Counted from the stretch's first letter, positions 36,158-45,550 are shown. The stretch: DNA of 64,000 nt from Rhizomicrobium sp. (GCA_037200045.1 JBBCHM010000001.1:2728001-2792000), one strand, 5' to 3'. The notes: a model not told the origin generated them from the letters alone. Translations and numbers: made by a program.

Positions 36158-36682
36158 ATGACCGACGCCGTGATCGCTCACTGGCACGACTACTTCATGA
36201 CCGTGGCGCAGGTCAGCGCCACGCTGGCCGGCCTGCTGTTCGTCGGGCTGACGATCTCGCTCAGCCATGTGCTGGCGGGCAACGGCTATATGAGCCGCGC
36301 CTTCGTCTCGCTGTTCCTACAATTCGAGATGCTGCTGATCGGACTGTTCGGCGTGGTGCCGGGCCAGCCCGCCTGGGTGACCGGCGGCGAATTCATCGCG
36401 ACCGGCTTGGCGATTCTCGCCGGCACGTCGGTCTTCGTCTACCATTTCCCGGAAGATCCGAACTCGGTGCTGGGTTCGCGCGGGCCTCGCACCGTGCGCA
36501 TGCTGCTGGCCTGGATCGCGACGCTCGCGCCCGTCGCCACCGGCGCGGGTCTGATCGCCGGCTGGCCGTCGTCGCTCTACTTCCTCATCCCGGCGGAGAT
36601 CGCCTGCCTCTATCTGTCGATCGGCAATGCCTGGGTGTTCGCGGTGGAGATCCCGCGCCGCATGCTGCAGGGACCCAAATAG
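36158..36682 (+). CDS. Four-helix membrane protein, function unknown
   Basis: 174 residues from ATG 36158, 41 bp after the SDR. Membrane segments lie at about residues 16-38 (QVSATLAGLLFVGLTISLS), 48-68, 74-95 and 110-155. The first segment, with AQVSATLAGLLFVGL, recurs in small uncharacterised bacterial membrane proteins. No catalytic motif is seen. Confidence 0.7.
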   Translation: MTDAVIAHWHDYFMTVAQVSATLAGLLFVGLTISLSHVLAGNGYMSRAFVSLFLQFEMLLIGLFGVVPGQPAWVTGGEFIATGLAILAGTSVFVYHFPEDPNSVLGSRGPRTVRMLLAWIATLAPVATGAGLIAGWPSSLYFLIPAEIACLYLSIGNAWVFAVEIPRRMLQGPK

Positions 36683-36688
36683 CCGTTC

Positions 36689-38305
36689 TTATTTCGGTAT
36701 CGGCGCCAGGAAGTCGCGGCGCGACAGCAGCGGATTCACCTCGCTCGGCAGAAAGCTGAAATCCGACGGCACATTGGCGTTCGCCGTCAGCGTCGCCACG
36801 TTGTGGCACGAGACGCAGGAACCGGTGTTGAAGCCGTTCTTGGGCGAGTAGTAGGTCTGAAGGTAGGTCTCCACGACGCTGTTCGACAGGTAGTTCGGCG
36901 CGGCGTCCTCAGGTCCCGGCGACGGCGTGCCGCCCTCGATCGAGGTGCCCCACTGCGTGCCGATCAGCATGTAGTTCGCGAACACCGAATTGACCGCGCG
37001 CAATTGCTGCTGCCACTGGCTGTTGAGCTGCTGGGTGAGCCTGTAGATCTGCCAGCAGCGCGAGACCTGCGTGCCGACCCAGGTCGTGGCGTTCGCCGCC
37101 GTCTTGGTCAGATAGGCTTTCGCGTAGGGCGGCGTGGGATTCCACAGATAGGCCTTCGCGGTCTTCGGCTTGACCGGCGGCTGGTTGGTCAGCATGCCGG
37201 GGTATTTCGCGTTGAAATAGGAATAGTCCGGCGCCGGCTCGGTCAGGAGCTTCACCGGGCAGGCGAGCTGGTTGGGGTTGCCGCAGGTGGCCGGGTTGGT
37301 GATGTCGCACGGCACGGCGGCCAACGGCGCGTTGTCGACATGCTCGAAGGTCGACCAGAACCATTCGGGCTTCAGCGGCGGCTTGGTCAGCGGATTCTTC
37401 TGGATGATGTGCATCGCCACCAGGCCCATGTCGACATGGGCACAGATCGGCGCCACGATGGCCTTGGTGCCGCGGTCGACGAGTGCAGGCGCCACCGCCA
37501 GCACCGCGCGCACGACGTAGAAGTGCCTGGCATTGGCTGCGTGATTTTTGGGATCGAGAATGCGCCACGCCGCCTTGATCTCCATCGCGCCATTGGGCAG
37601 GGCGCCGATAGCGGGGAAGTTCACGCTCTGGCTCGCGGCGACGAAGTGCGCCTGGCCGGGCAGGGTGGTCAGGTCCCATTGCGTGTTGCCGCCCGGCGCT
37701 TTCAGATAGGCGATCTCGATGTCGTTGACGCGCCGCTCATAGATCGTCCAGTTGCCGTTGACGTCGATGGCGGGCTTGCCGGTCGCCGCCTGGATGTATT
37801 CCTCGTTGCGCGTCGCCGGCGATCCGTCGCGCTTGGCCGCGATCGAGAACACCTCTTCGCCTGGGCCCGCCGGACAGTTCGCCTGGATCGGGCTGTTGCC
37901 GAACACCTCCGAGATGCGTTTGTAGCCCTCCCAGACGCGCGGACCCCCGCCGTTCAGGCCGGCGCTGGCGGGGCTGTTCTTCTGGCCCTGCTTCCAGTTC
38001 AGCGCGACGAAAGTCTGCCAGGAATAGTTGTCGAACGGGCTTTCGACATCGTCGCCGAACGTGGCGGGGTAGCCGTCGGCGATTCCCTTGTAGCCCAGCC
38101 GCGGTTTGGTCAGCGCCGGGTCGGCCCCGATATTGCCGGGCAGGTTTGGACACAGGCCGTTGATGACCGGCCCATGCGTCGAAGCGGGCTGGTAGCAGAA
38201 GACTGCCGCGGGAATGTAGGGCGGCACGGGCGCCGGTGTTGCGTTCACCAGAAAGGCGGAGAGAAGAGCGACCGCCAATGGCAGCCAGCGGCGTGTTGAA
38301 TTCAT
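36689..38305 (-). CDS. Large exported protein with one C-type haem motif
   Basis: 538 residues from ATG 38305 (GAGGGGA 8 nt upstream). Signal peptide MNSTRRWLPLAVALLSAFLV. A long cysteine-containing body carries the recurring phrase NYSWQTFVALNW of a poorly known periplasmic family. A single haem-binding CVSCH (residues 497-501) follows, only 37 residues from the C-terminus. The haem end ending in FSFLPSEVNPLL resembles cytochrome c tails that carry an axial ligand. Likely a periplasmic redox or oxidoreductase component; the reaction is unknown. No cytochrome biogenesis genes adjoin. Confidence 0.7.
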   Translation of the reverse strand: MNSTRRWLPLAVALLSAFLVNATPAPVPPYIPAAVFCYQPASTHGPVINGLCPNLPGNIGADPALTKPRLGYKGIADGYPATFGDDVESPFDNYSWQTFVALNWKQGQKNSPASAGLNGGGPRVWEGYKRISEVFGNSPIQANCPAGPGEEVFSIAAKRDGSPATRNEEYIQAATGKPAIDVNGNWTIYERRVNDIEIAYLKAPGGNTQWDLTTLPGQAHFVAASQSVNFPAIGALPNGAMEIKAAWRILDPKNHAANARHFYVVRAVLAVAPALVDRGTKAIVAPICAHVDMGLVAMHIIQKNPLTKPPLKPEWFWSTFEHVDNAPLAAVPCDITNPATCGNPNQLACPVKLLTEPAPDYSYFNAKYPGMLTNQPPVKPKTAKAYLWNPTPPYAKAYLTKTAANATTWVGTQVSRCWQIYRLTQQLNSQWQQQLRAVNSVFANYMLIGTQWGTSIEGGTPSPGPEDAAPNYLSNSVVETYLQTYYSPKNGFNTGSCVSCHNVATLTANANVPSDFSFLPSEVNPLLSRRDFLAPIPK

Positions 38306-38399
38306 GATCGGTCCCCTCGAAAAGGAATCGCGAACACGCAACACGGCGATCACATTGAGGATACCACAACCGGCCAGACGCGCAACGATCTGCGGGATT

Positions 38400-41300
38400 T
38401 CAGCGCTCCGCCAGTTCGCGGATCTGGCTGTTGGCCAATGTCAGCTTGGCGATGGAGAGATCGCCGCTGCGTTCCAGCGCATCGAGGAAGCTCTTGGCGC
38501 GTTCCAGCGTTTCGCCACGCGCCTGCGCCCAGGTCTTCACCGCGTCCGATCCGTCGGTGCGCGTGCCTTGCGCCGGCGCGCCTTCGAGCGCCTCGGCGGT
38601 GAGCGCGCGCTGGCCGGCAAAGAGGTCGTCGACGATGCGGCGTATCGCGAGGCGGTCCCAGTGCTCGGTCGCCGAGATGCGCGCCGCCAGGCCGCGCAGC
38701 CGGCCGATGCCCACCGCCGCACCCATCGCGAAATAGGCGCCGGCGACGAGGTCGAGGCTGAGCGCGCGGTTGCGCGCGAGCTGCGCGATCTCCGGCGCGC
38801 CGCTCATCAGCGGCAGCACGGCCACGTCCTCCGCCACGTCGAGCGGCACGCCGGCGTCGGTGAGGCGCTTGATCTGGCCTTCCGTGTCGCTCGCCTCATA
38901 GGGCGAGACGAGGGTGTTGAAGGTGCCGCGCAGGCTCTCCACGCCGGCGCGGTAGAGCGCGACGGTCGAGGCAAGATCGGCATTGGCCGGCACATTGGTG
39001 ATGAACCACAGGCCCAGCCGGCGCAGGATCTCCGCGATATCGGTGTACATGCCGGTCTGCACCGCCGCGTCGGCCTTGCCGTCCAGCGCGTCGATGCGGG
39101 CCTTGAGCGCGGCAAGGCCGAAGGCGCCTTCCGCGACCACGAAGGCGCGCGCGACATGGGCGCCCGGCGCGCCCGACATCTCCGTCATGCGCGCGACGAA
39201 AACCGGGCCGGCCAGATTGACGAGGCGGTTGGCGAGCGAGGTCGAGACGATCTCGCGGCGCAGGCGATGCTGTTGGAGCGCGTCCGGGAAGCGCTTCACC
39301 GCGGCCGGCGGGAAATAGCCCGCGAGCACGGCGGCGAAGGCCGGATCGTCGGGCAGGTCGCTCGCCACGATCTCGGCGTCGAGGTCGAGCTTGGCATAGG
39401 CGAGCAGCACGGCGAGTTCGGGCCGCGTCAGCCCCTTGGTCTCGTTCTCGAGCTTCTGCAGTTCGCTGTCGGTGGGCAGGAATTCCACCGCGCGGTCGAG
39501 GCGCCCGCGGCGCTCCAGGTCGCGCATGTAGCGGCCATGGGCGTCGAGGTCGCGCACCGCGCGGCCCTGCGCGACGGAGAGCGCCAGCGTCTGGTCGTAA
39601 TTGTCCTTCAGCACATGCGCCGCCACATCGTCGGTCATCGCGCCCAGCAGCGCGTCGCGGGCCTCCGGCGTCAGCTCGCCGCGCCGCTGCGGCCCGCCGA
39701 GCAGGATCTTGAGATTGACTTCATGGTCGGAAGTGTCGACGCCGGCCGAATTGTCGATCGCGTCGGTGTTGATGCGCCCGCCGGCGCGGGCATATTCGAT
39801 GCGGCCCGGCTGGGTGACGCCCAGATTGGCGCCCTCGCCGATCACCTTGGCGCGCACCTCGCCGCCATTGACGCGCACCGCGTCGTTGGCGCGGTCGCCG
39901 GCTTCGAGATTGCCCTGGGTCGACGCCTTGATGAACGTCCCGATGCCACCGAAGAACAGAAGGTCGACCTCGGCCTTGAGAAGCGCCTTGATCAGTTCGC
40001 CCGGCGACAGCTTGTCCGCGGTCACGCCCGCGACGGCTTTCATCTCCGGCGTCAGCGCGATCTCCTTCAGCGTGCGCGCGAACACGCCGCCGCCCTTGGA
40101 GATCAGTGCCTTGTCGTAGTCCGCCCAGCTCGAACGCGGCAGGTCGAACAGCCGCTTGCGCTCGGTCCAACTCGTCTGCGGATCGGGATCGGGATCGGGA
40201 TCGAGGAAGATATGGCGGTGGTCGAACGCCGCCAGCAGCCGGGTCTGTTTCGACAGCAGCATGCCGTTGCCGAACACATCGCCCGACATGTCGCCGACGC
40301 CGACGCAGGTGAACGGCTTGGCCTGGATATCGCGGCCGTCGAGTTCGCGGAAATGCCGCTTGACCGCTTCCCAGGCGCCGCGCGCGGTGATGGCCATCTT
40401 CTTGTGGTCGTAGCCGTGGCTGCCGCCGCTCGCGAAGGCATCGCCGAGCCAGAAGCCGCGGCCTTCCGCGATGCCGTTGGCGATGTCGGAGAAGGTGGCG
40501 GTGCCCTTGTCGGCCGCGACCACGAGATAGGGATCGTCGCCGTCATGGCGCACGACATCCGCCGGCGGCACCACCGAGCCGTCGGTGTGGAGATTGTCGG
40601 TGACGTCCAGCAGGGCATTGATCAGCACGGTATAGGCGGCGATGCCGACGGCCTGGCTCTGGTCGCGCGTCGGATTGGCCGGCATGGCCTTGGGATAGAA
40701 CCCGCCCTTGGCGCCGACCGGCACGATGACGGCGTTCTTGACCTGCTGCGCCTTCACCAGCCCGAGAATCTCGGTGCGGAAATCCTCGCGCCGGTCGGAC
40801 CAGCGGATGCCGCCGCGCGCCACCTTGCCGAAGCGCAAGTGGACGCCCTCGACGTCCGGGGCGTAGACGAAGATCTCGACATGTGGGCGGGGCAACGGCA
40901 ACTCGTCGAGATTCTGCGAGTCGAGCTTGACCGCGATATAGGGCTTGGGCGCGCCATGTTCGTCGCGCTGGTAGAAATTCGTGCGCAGCACGTTGTCCAC
41001 GACATTGCGCAGCCGGCGGACGATGCGGTCGTCATCCAGGCTCTGCACATCGTCGAGCGCGCCGTCGATCCTTTTGGCGATCGCCGCGGCGACGCCTTCG
41101 CGGTCCTCCGCATTGGCGGGGTCGTGCTTCGCGTGGAACAGCGCCACCAGCAAACCCGCGAGGTCGGGATTGCGCGCCAGCGTCTGCTCGACATAGTCCT
41201 GGCTGAAGGCGAAACCGGCTTGTCGCAGGAACTTCGCCACGGTCCGCAGGATCGTGACGTCGCGCCAGGCGAGGCCGGCGCTCAGCACCAGGCGGTTGAA

Positions 41301-43232
41301 GCCGTCGTTCTCCGCCTGGCCGGCAATGATGGCGTGGAATGCATCTTCGAGCGGCTGCTTGATGGCGGCGAGATCGGCCGTGACCTGGTCGGCGCGCTCC
41401 ATGAGAAAGTCGAGGACGCTGGCCTCGTGCGTCCAGCCGTCGCCGGTCTTGAGCGTGACGGGGAAGGAATCCTCCGCGATCACTTTGAGGCCGAGATTCT
41501 CGAAGATCGGCAGCGAGGCCGATAGCGGCATGACCTCGCCCAGAATGTAGAGCTTCAGCCTCAGCGCATCATGCGCGTCGGCGTGGCGGCGATAGACCCG
41601 CGCCTTGATCTTCAGGCCATGCTCGATCTTCGCGAGGTCCGCGATCTCGTCCAGGTCGTGCACCGCTTCCATCGGCGTGAACGACCCGCGATAGCCGGGC
41701 GAGAAATGGGCCTGACGTTCCTGGGTCAGCCGCATGCCCTCGGTCTCGCCGTGCAGGGTCTCCATCGCCTGGGCGAAGCCGTCGTCCCAGGTGCGCACGG
41801 CGCCGCGAATCTGCTCTTCGAGAAGCTGCACGCTGACCGGCGGCCGTGCGCCCTCATTGCGGCTGATGATGTAATGCACCCGCGCCAGCACGGATTCGTC
41901 GATCGTCGGCGTCGCGGACGAGAGCCGGCCGTTCAGCGCCTTGGCGAGGATCTCGTGGATGCGCTCGCGCGCATGGGTGTCGTAGCGGTCGCGCGGCACG
42001 AAGACGAGCGCCGAGACGAAGCGGTCGAACCGGTCGAAGCGCAGGAAGACCCGCACCGTCGGGCGCTCGCCGAGCCGCAGGATGCCTTGCGCGATCGCGA
42101 ACAGGTCTTCTTCGGAGATCTGGAACAGCTCGTCGCGCGGATAGGTATCGAGGATATGCGCCAGCGCCTTGCCGTCATGGCTGGCCGGCGGCAGGCCGGC
42201 ATGGGCCAGCACATTGGCGACCTTGCGGCGCAAGAGCGGAATGTCGCTCGGCCTTCGGCTATAGGCGCCCGAGGTGAACAGGCCGACGAAGCGGCGCTCG
42301 CCGGTCAGCCTGCCGTCCGCCCCGAAGGTCTTCACGCCGACATAGTCCATATGGACGCGGCGATGCACCAGGCTGCGCTCGTTCGACTTGGTGATGATGA
42401 GCGGCGAGGGCTGAACCAGGAAGGCGCGCACCTGGGGCGTCAGCGCGGCGCGGTCGGGGCCGCGGCGGATGACGCGGGCGTCGGGATCGCTGAGCACGCC
42501 CAGGCCGCTATGCGCCACCGGCACAAGCGCGCCGTCGCCCGCCGGATCGAAATCGTAGTCGCGCGAGCCCAGGAAGGTGAAATGGTTGTCGCCGAGCCAT
42601 TCCAGCAGAGCGATGCTCTCGTCGAATTCCTCCTTGCTGACCTTGGGCGGATTGGCTTTCAGACCGTCGATCGACTCGCGCAGCCGCGCCGTCATCGCGC
42701 GCCAGTCGCGGACCGCGACGCCAACCTGGGCGAAGGTCGCGTGGGCGCTGTGCAGGATCGCCGCCTGGCGCACCTCGTTCAGGATCGGTTCCAGCGCCAG
42801 CACGATGACGCTCACCGCCTGGCAGTTCTGCTGCACGATGGGATGGAAGACGGCGCGCAGCCGGCCGCCGCCCGCCGTCACGTCGGCGATCAGCGAATCG
42901 AACAGGAACGGCTTGTCGTCGTTGACCGCGACGAGAACCGTGTCGTTCTCGCCATAATCCTTGTCTTCGTCGCGGGCGCAGAACAGGTCGACGTTGCTGC
43001 CGCCCGGCCGATGCGCCAAAGCGCGCTTGCGCACCAGCCTGGCGAGCGCGGCCAGCGCCGGCGGCGCGTAGCGGTTCACATCGTCCGGCGCGGCCTGGCC
43101 GAACAACGCCTTATAGAAGGCGAGTTCGGCCGGATCGCCCAGAAGCTTTGCGCCCGACACCAATCGCTCCGCCGCGTCCGCCTCGTTCTTGCGCGTGACG
43201 TGAGCGGAATCGTCGGATGGGGCGAGCGACAT
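38400..43232 (-). CDS. gdhB: NAD-specific glutamate dehydrogenase, 180-kDa class
   Basis: 1,610 residues from ATG 43232, the size of the Caulobacter and Pseudomonas enzymes. A long N-terminal ACT-like regulatory part is followed by the catalytic region: FGKVARGGIRWSDRREDFRTE, VPVGAKGGFYPKAMP, the TFSDIANGIAEGRGFWLGDAFASGG stretch split around the substrate lysine, and a nucleotide-binding GVGDMSGDVFGNGML. It deaminates glutamate to 2-oxoglutarate and feeds the TCA cycle. A DPDPDPDP run at about 40180-40206 comes from a GGATCG hexamer repeat. Confidence 0.96.
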   Translation of the reverse strand: MSLAPSDDSAHVTRKNEADAAERLVSGAKLLGDPAELAFYKALFGQAAPDDVNRYAPPALAALARLVRKRALAHRPGGSNVDLFCARDEDKDYGENDTVLVAVNDDKPFLFDSLIADVTAGGGRLRAVFHPIVQQNCQAVSVIVLALEPILNEVRQAAILHSAHATFAQVGVAVRDWRAMTARLRESIDGLKANPPKVSKEEFDESIALLEWLGDNHFTFLGSRDYDFDPAGDGALVPVAHSGLGVLSDPDARVIRRGPDRAALTPQVRAFLVQPSPLIITKSNERSLVHRRVHMDYVGVKTFGADGRLTGERRFVGLFTSGAYSRRPSDIPLLRRKVANVLAHAGLPPASHDGKALAHILDTYPRDELFQISEEDLFAIAQGILRLGERPTVRVFLRFDRFDRFVSALVFVPRDRYDTHARERIHEILAKALNGRLSSATPTIDESVLARVHYIISRNEGARPPVSVQLLEEQIRGAVRTWDDGFAQAMETLHGETEGMRLTQERQAHFSPGYRGSFTPMEAVHDLDEIADLAKIEHGLKIKARVYRRHADAHDALRLKLYILGEVMPLSASLPIFENLGLKVIAEDSFPVTLKTGDGWTHEASVLDFLMERADQVTADLAAIKQPLEDAFHAIIAGQAENDGFNRLVLSAGLAWRDVTILRTVAKFLRQAGFAFSQDYVEQTLARNPDLAGLLVALFHAKHDPANAEDREGVAAAIAKRIDGALDDVQSLDDDRIVRRLRNVVDNVLRTNFYQRDEHGAPKPYIAVKLDSQNLDELPLPRPHVEIFVYAPDVEGVHLRFGKVARGGIRWSDRREDFRTEILGLVKAQQVKNAVIVPVGAKGGFYPKAMPANPTRDQSQAVGIAAYTVLINALLDVTDNLHTDGSVVPPADVVRHDGDDPYLVVAADKGTATFSDIANGIAEGRGFWLGDAFASGGSHGYDHKKMAITARGAWEAVKRHFRELDGRDIQAKPFTCVGVGDMSGDVFGNGMLLSKQTRLLAAFDHRHIFLDPDPDPDPQTSWTERKRLFDLPRSSWADYDKALISKGGGVFARTLKEIALTPEMKAVAGVTADKLSPGELIKALLKAEVDLLFFGGIGTFIKASTQGNLEAGDRANDAVRVNGGEVRAKVIGEGANLGVTQPGRIEYARAGGRINTDAIDNSAGVDTSDHEVNLKILLGGPQRRGELTPEARDALLGAMTDDVAAHVLKDNYDQTLALSVAQGRAVRDLDAHGRYMRDLERRGRLDRAVEFLPTDSELQKLENETKGLTRPELAVLLAYAKLDLDAEIVASDLPDDPAFAAVLAGYFPPAAVKRFPDALQQHRLRREIVSTSLANRLVNLAGPVFVARMTEMSGAPGAHVARAFVVAEGAFGLAALKARIDALDGKADAAVQTGMYTDIAEILRRLGLWFITNVPANADLASTVALYRAGVESLRGTFNTLVSPYEASDTEGQIKRLTDAGVPLDVAEDVAVLPLMSGAPEIAQLARNRALSLDLVAGAYFAMGAAVGIGRLRGLAARISATEHWDRLAIRRIVDDLFAGQRALTAEALEGAPAQGTRTDGSDAVKTWAQARGETLERAKSFLDALERSGDLSIAKLTLANSQIRELAER

Positions 43233-43341
43233 GAAGGGCCTCGGAAGGGCGGAGCTTTCCGGCGGCGGCGCGCGAAAGCTTTCTCGTTTCGGGGCGGAGA
43301 CTATCCTCTCGCCCCGCGCCGGAAAACCCTTGCGATTGTGA

Positions 43342-43371
43342 TATTTACGAGGCGATAAGGCCGTGCGGCAA
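43342..43371 (-). promoter_or_regulatory. Possible promoter of the glutamate dehydrogenase gene
   Basis: Minus-strand TTGCCG (43371-43366), 18-bp spacer, TAAATA (43347-43342), within the end of the upstream membrane gene; leader about 100 nt. The 112-bp gap between the two genes makes an own promoter reasonable. Confidence 0.35.
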
Positions 43372-44031
43372 CACCGTGCCGGCCCGCGTCTCGCGGGCGC
43401 GCGCGACAAGCTGCATCGCGATGGCGATGGCGGTGCAGGCCATCAGCACAAGGCTCGCCGCAAGCGCGCCGCCCGCGAAGGGTCGCACGACGCAAGCCAA
43501 TGACGTCAGGCCGGCGACGGGCGCAAGAAAAAGCAGCACGGCCTGCCGCTCGCGCAACAACACGGCGATGGCGATGACGGGTGCGGCCGCGAACAGCAGC
43601 GCCGCGCCGCCGGACGCCGAAGCGGGCAGGGCCAGGAACGCGCCGGCGCCCCAGGCGAATCCGGCATAGAGAAGGCATGCGCTCATGTCCTGCGCGAAGG
43701 CGTGCAGGGCGGAACGCTCGAAGGGCTGGCGGATTGCGAAGGCATAGGCGCGCAGCATGGCAAGAAGGCCGACCGCCATCAGGATCGTCCAGGCGACGGT
43801 CTGCGACAGGGAGGCACCGCCGCCCAGCGCGAGGGACGCCGTGGCCATCGCCGCCAGGGCGACCGGCGCATAAAGCGAACGGCCCAGAAGATTGGCGAGG
43901 CGCGCGGTCTCCACGGCGTCGGCATGGATATGCGCCAGCCGGGCCAGCGCGTTCGTGGATGGCGGCGACGGATCGCCCGCCGGCGCGGCGGCTGGAGCGA
44001 TGTCGAACAAGGGATTTGCGCGCGCGGCCAT
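43345..44031 (-). CDS. Membrane protein, function unknown
   Basis: 228 residues: a soluble N-terminal part with helix ALARLAHIHADAVETARLANLLG, then six hydrophobic segments ending in LVLMACTAIAIAMQLVARARE. Alanine-rich, no catalytic motif. The layout recalls the membrane sensor part of EAL or GGDEF proteins without any output domain. It diverges from the exonuclease operon. Confidence 0.65.
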   Translation of the reverse strand: MAARANPLFDIAPAAAPAGDPSPPSTNALARLAHIHADAVETARLANLLGRSLYAPVALAAMATASLALGGGASLSQTVAWTILMAVGLLAMLRAYAFAIRQPFERSALHAFAQDMSACLLYAGFAWGAGAFLALPASASGGAALLFAAAPVIAIAVLLRERQAVLLFLAPVAGLTSLACVVRPFAGGALAASLVLMACTAIAIAMQLVARARETRAGTVLPHGLIAS

Positions 44032-44080
44032 GGGGCCTCCATCGGGAGACGAAACAGACCCCTACGGTCTGCCGTGGGTC

Positions 44081-44095
44081 TTAATAATGCATTAA
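44081..44095. promoter_or_regulatory. Perfect CtrA-type box TTAA-N7-TTAA
   Basis: TTAA (44081-44084), 7 bases, TTAA (44092-44095) in the 132-bp divergent gap. It overlaps the 3' side of a hairpin AGACCC.../...GGGTCT (44056-44081) that would lie in the leader of the minus-strand membrane gene. On the plus strand it lies upstream of possible hexamers TTGATT (44109-44114) and TAGTAT (44133-44138) for the exonuclease operon. The site is rare by chance at this GC content. Confidence 0.5.
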
Positions 44096-44163
44096 TTATG
44101 GTCCAGCTTTGATTCGGGTTTGCACGTATAAGTAGTATCACCGATCACGGAGCGCACGCTCAA

Positions 44164-44763
44164 GTGTCCATGGCCGTCATCTACGACCTTGAATTCACGG
44201 CCTGGGAAGGCTCGATGCGGCATCGCTGGCTTCGGCCCGGCGAGTTCAAGGAGGTCGTGCAGATCGGCGCGGTCAAGGTCGATCCGCTGAGCCTTGCGGT
44301 GCGCGACACCTTCTCGGTCTTCGTCCGTCCACGGATAAATCCGCGGCTCTCGCCCTATCTGGAAAGGCTGACCGGCATCACGACGCAGATCCTGCGCGAG
44401 CAGGGCCGCGATTTCGCCGATGCCTATGAGGCTTTTCTCGATTTCGCCGGCGGCGCGGTATGCGCCGCCTTCGGCCGCGACGAGGTCGTGTTCGAGGAGA
44501 ACCGGCGGCTTTACGGGCTCGGCGCGCCGGCCCGCACGCCCGAGTTCCGCGACCTGCACCCCTGGTTCCGTGCCAACGGCATCGACACCTGCGGCCTGCA
44601 TTCCTGCGACATCGGCCCGAGCCTCGGCGTGCCCTTCGAAGGACAGCCGCACAACGCGCTGGCCGACAGCCTGTCGGTCGCGGCGGGCATGAAGGTCCTC
44701 GTCGCGCGCGGCGCGCGCAGCCTGTTTGCCGATCGCGCCGTCGCTGCTAAAACAGCGGCATGA
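44164..44763 (+). CDS. DEDDh-type 3'-5' exonuclease
   Basis: 199 residues from GTG 44164 (GGAG at 44149-44152); an ATG at 44170 is also possible. Exonuclease motif I is VIYDLEFTAWEG (D8, E10), motif II lies in AFGRDEVVFEENRR or FRDLHPW, and motif III is HNALADSLSVAAG with H and D of the DEDDh class. It resembles the inhibitor-of-KinA/ERI-1-type RNase T fold. It degrades DNA or RNA from the 3' end. Its stop overlaps the DUF427 start by 4 bp. Confidence 0.82.
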   Translation: MSMAVIYDLEFTAWEGSMRHRWLRPGEFKEVVQIGAVKVDPLSLAVRDTFSVFVRPRINPRLSPYLERLTGITTQILREQGRDFADAYEAFLDFAGGAVCAAFGRDEVVFEENRRLYGLGAPARTPEFRDLHPWFRANGIDTCGLHSCDIGPSLGVPFEGQPHNALADSLSVAAGMKVLVARGARSLFADRAVAAKTAA

Positions 44764-45119
44764 AGATTCCAGGTCCGGACCACCCGATCACGATACGGCC
44801 GGCCGAAGGCCGCGTCGTCGTGCGTTTCGCCGGCGAGACGATCGCCGATACCCGCCACGCGCTCGAACTGCGCGAATCCACCTATCCGGCGGTGCTCTAC
44901 ATTCCGCGCGGCGACGCGGACATGGCGCATTTCTCGCCCACCGCGCACACGACGCATTGTCCCTACAAGGGCAATGCCAGCTATTTCGACCTCGCGGCCG
45001 GCACCGCCAAGGCGGCCAATGCGGTGTGGAGCTACCAGCAGCCCTATCCGGCGATGGCCGAGATCAAGGACCATCTCGCCTTCTATCCCCAGCACGTGTC
45101 CATCGAGCGCAGTGCGTGA
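44760..45119 (+). CDS. DUF427 protein
   Basis: 119 residues, full length for DUF427: GRVVVRFAGETIADTRHALELRE, YIPRGDADMAHF, the HCPYKGNASYF signature and a C-terminal AEIKDHLAFYPQHV. The family has a compact beta-rich fold and no agreed function; the conserved CPYKG cluster suggests a ligand or metal site. ATGA overlap with the exonuclease upstream and GTGA overlap with the cupin downstream. Confidence 0.92.
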   Translation: MKIPGPDHPITIRPAEGRVVVRFAGETIADTRHALELRESTYPAVLYIPRGDADMAHFSPTAHTTHCPYKGNASYFDLAAGTAKAANAVWSYQQPYPAMAEIKDHLAFYPQHVSIERSA

Positions 45120-45550
45120 GCGGCATACGCGAGGCCGACGATCTCATTCGCCTCCTGGAAATGCGGCCCCATCCGGAAGGCGGGCACTATCGCGAAAGCT
45201 TTCGCGACACCCCCGCCGGCGGCCGCGGCCGCGCCCATTCGACCGCGATCTATTTCCTGCTGCGCAAGGGCGAGGTCTCGCGCTGGCACCGCATCGACGC
45301 GGCGGAGGTCTGGCACTTCTATCGCGGCGGCCCGCTCGAATTGTCGATCGCGCCGCTGCGCGGGCCGGCGGTCAAGCACGTGCTCGGCACCGATATCGCC
45401 AAGGGCCAGCGGCCCCAGCTCGTGGTCCCGGCGCGCGGCTGGCAGAGCGCCAAGTCGCTCGGGGCCTATACCCTGGTCGGCTGCACCGTAGCACCCGGTT
45501 TCGATTTCACGACGTTCGAGCTCGCGCCGGAAGGCTTCGAGCCGGCTTAG
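45116..45550 (+). CDS. Cupin-fold DUF985 protein
   Basis: 144 residues, GTG start at 45116 overlapping the DUF427 stop. The DUF985 marks are HPEGGHYRESFRD, STAIYFLLRKGEVSRWHRID and AEVWHFYRGGPLEL, with histidines placed as in metal-binding cupins, and a C-terminal AYTLVGCTVAPGFDFTTFEL. Possible enzyme or sugar-binding protein; the reaction is unknown. Third gene of a fully overlapping operon. Confidence 0.9.
   Translation: MSGIREADDLIRLLEMRPHPEGGHYRESFRDTPAGGRGRAHSTAIYFLLRKGEVSRWHRIDAAEVWHFYRGGPLELSIAPLRGPAVKHVLGTDIAKGQRPQLVVPARGWQSAKSLGAYTLVGCTVAPGFDFTTFELAPEGFEPA

Noticed and set aside
38304-41525. Plus-strand frame of more than 1,000 codons opposite glutamate dehydrogenase
   Set aside because: Antisense shadow in high-GC DNA; no ribosome-binding site, no recognisable domain.
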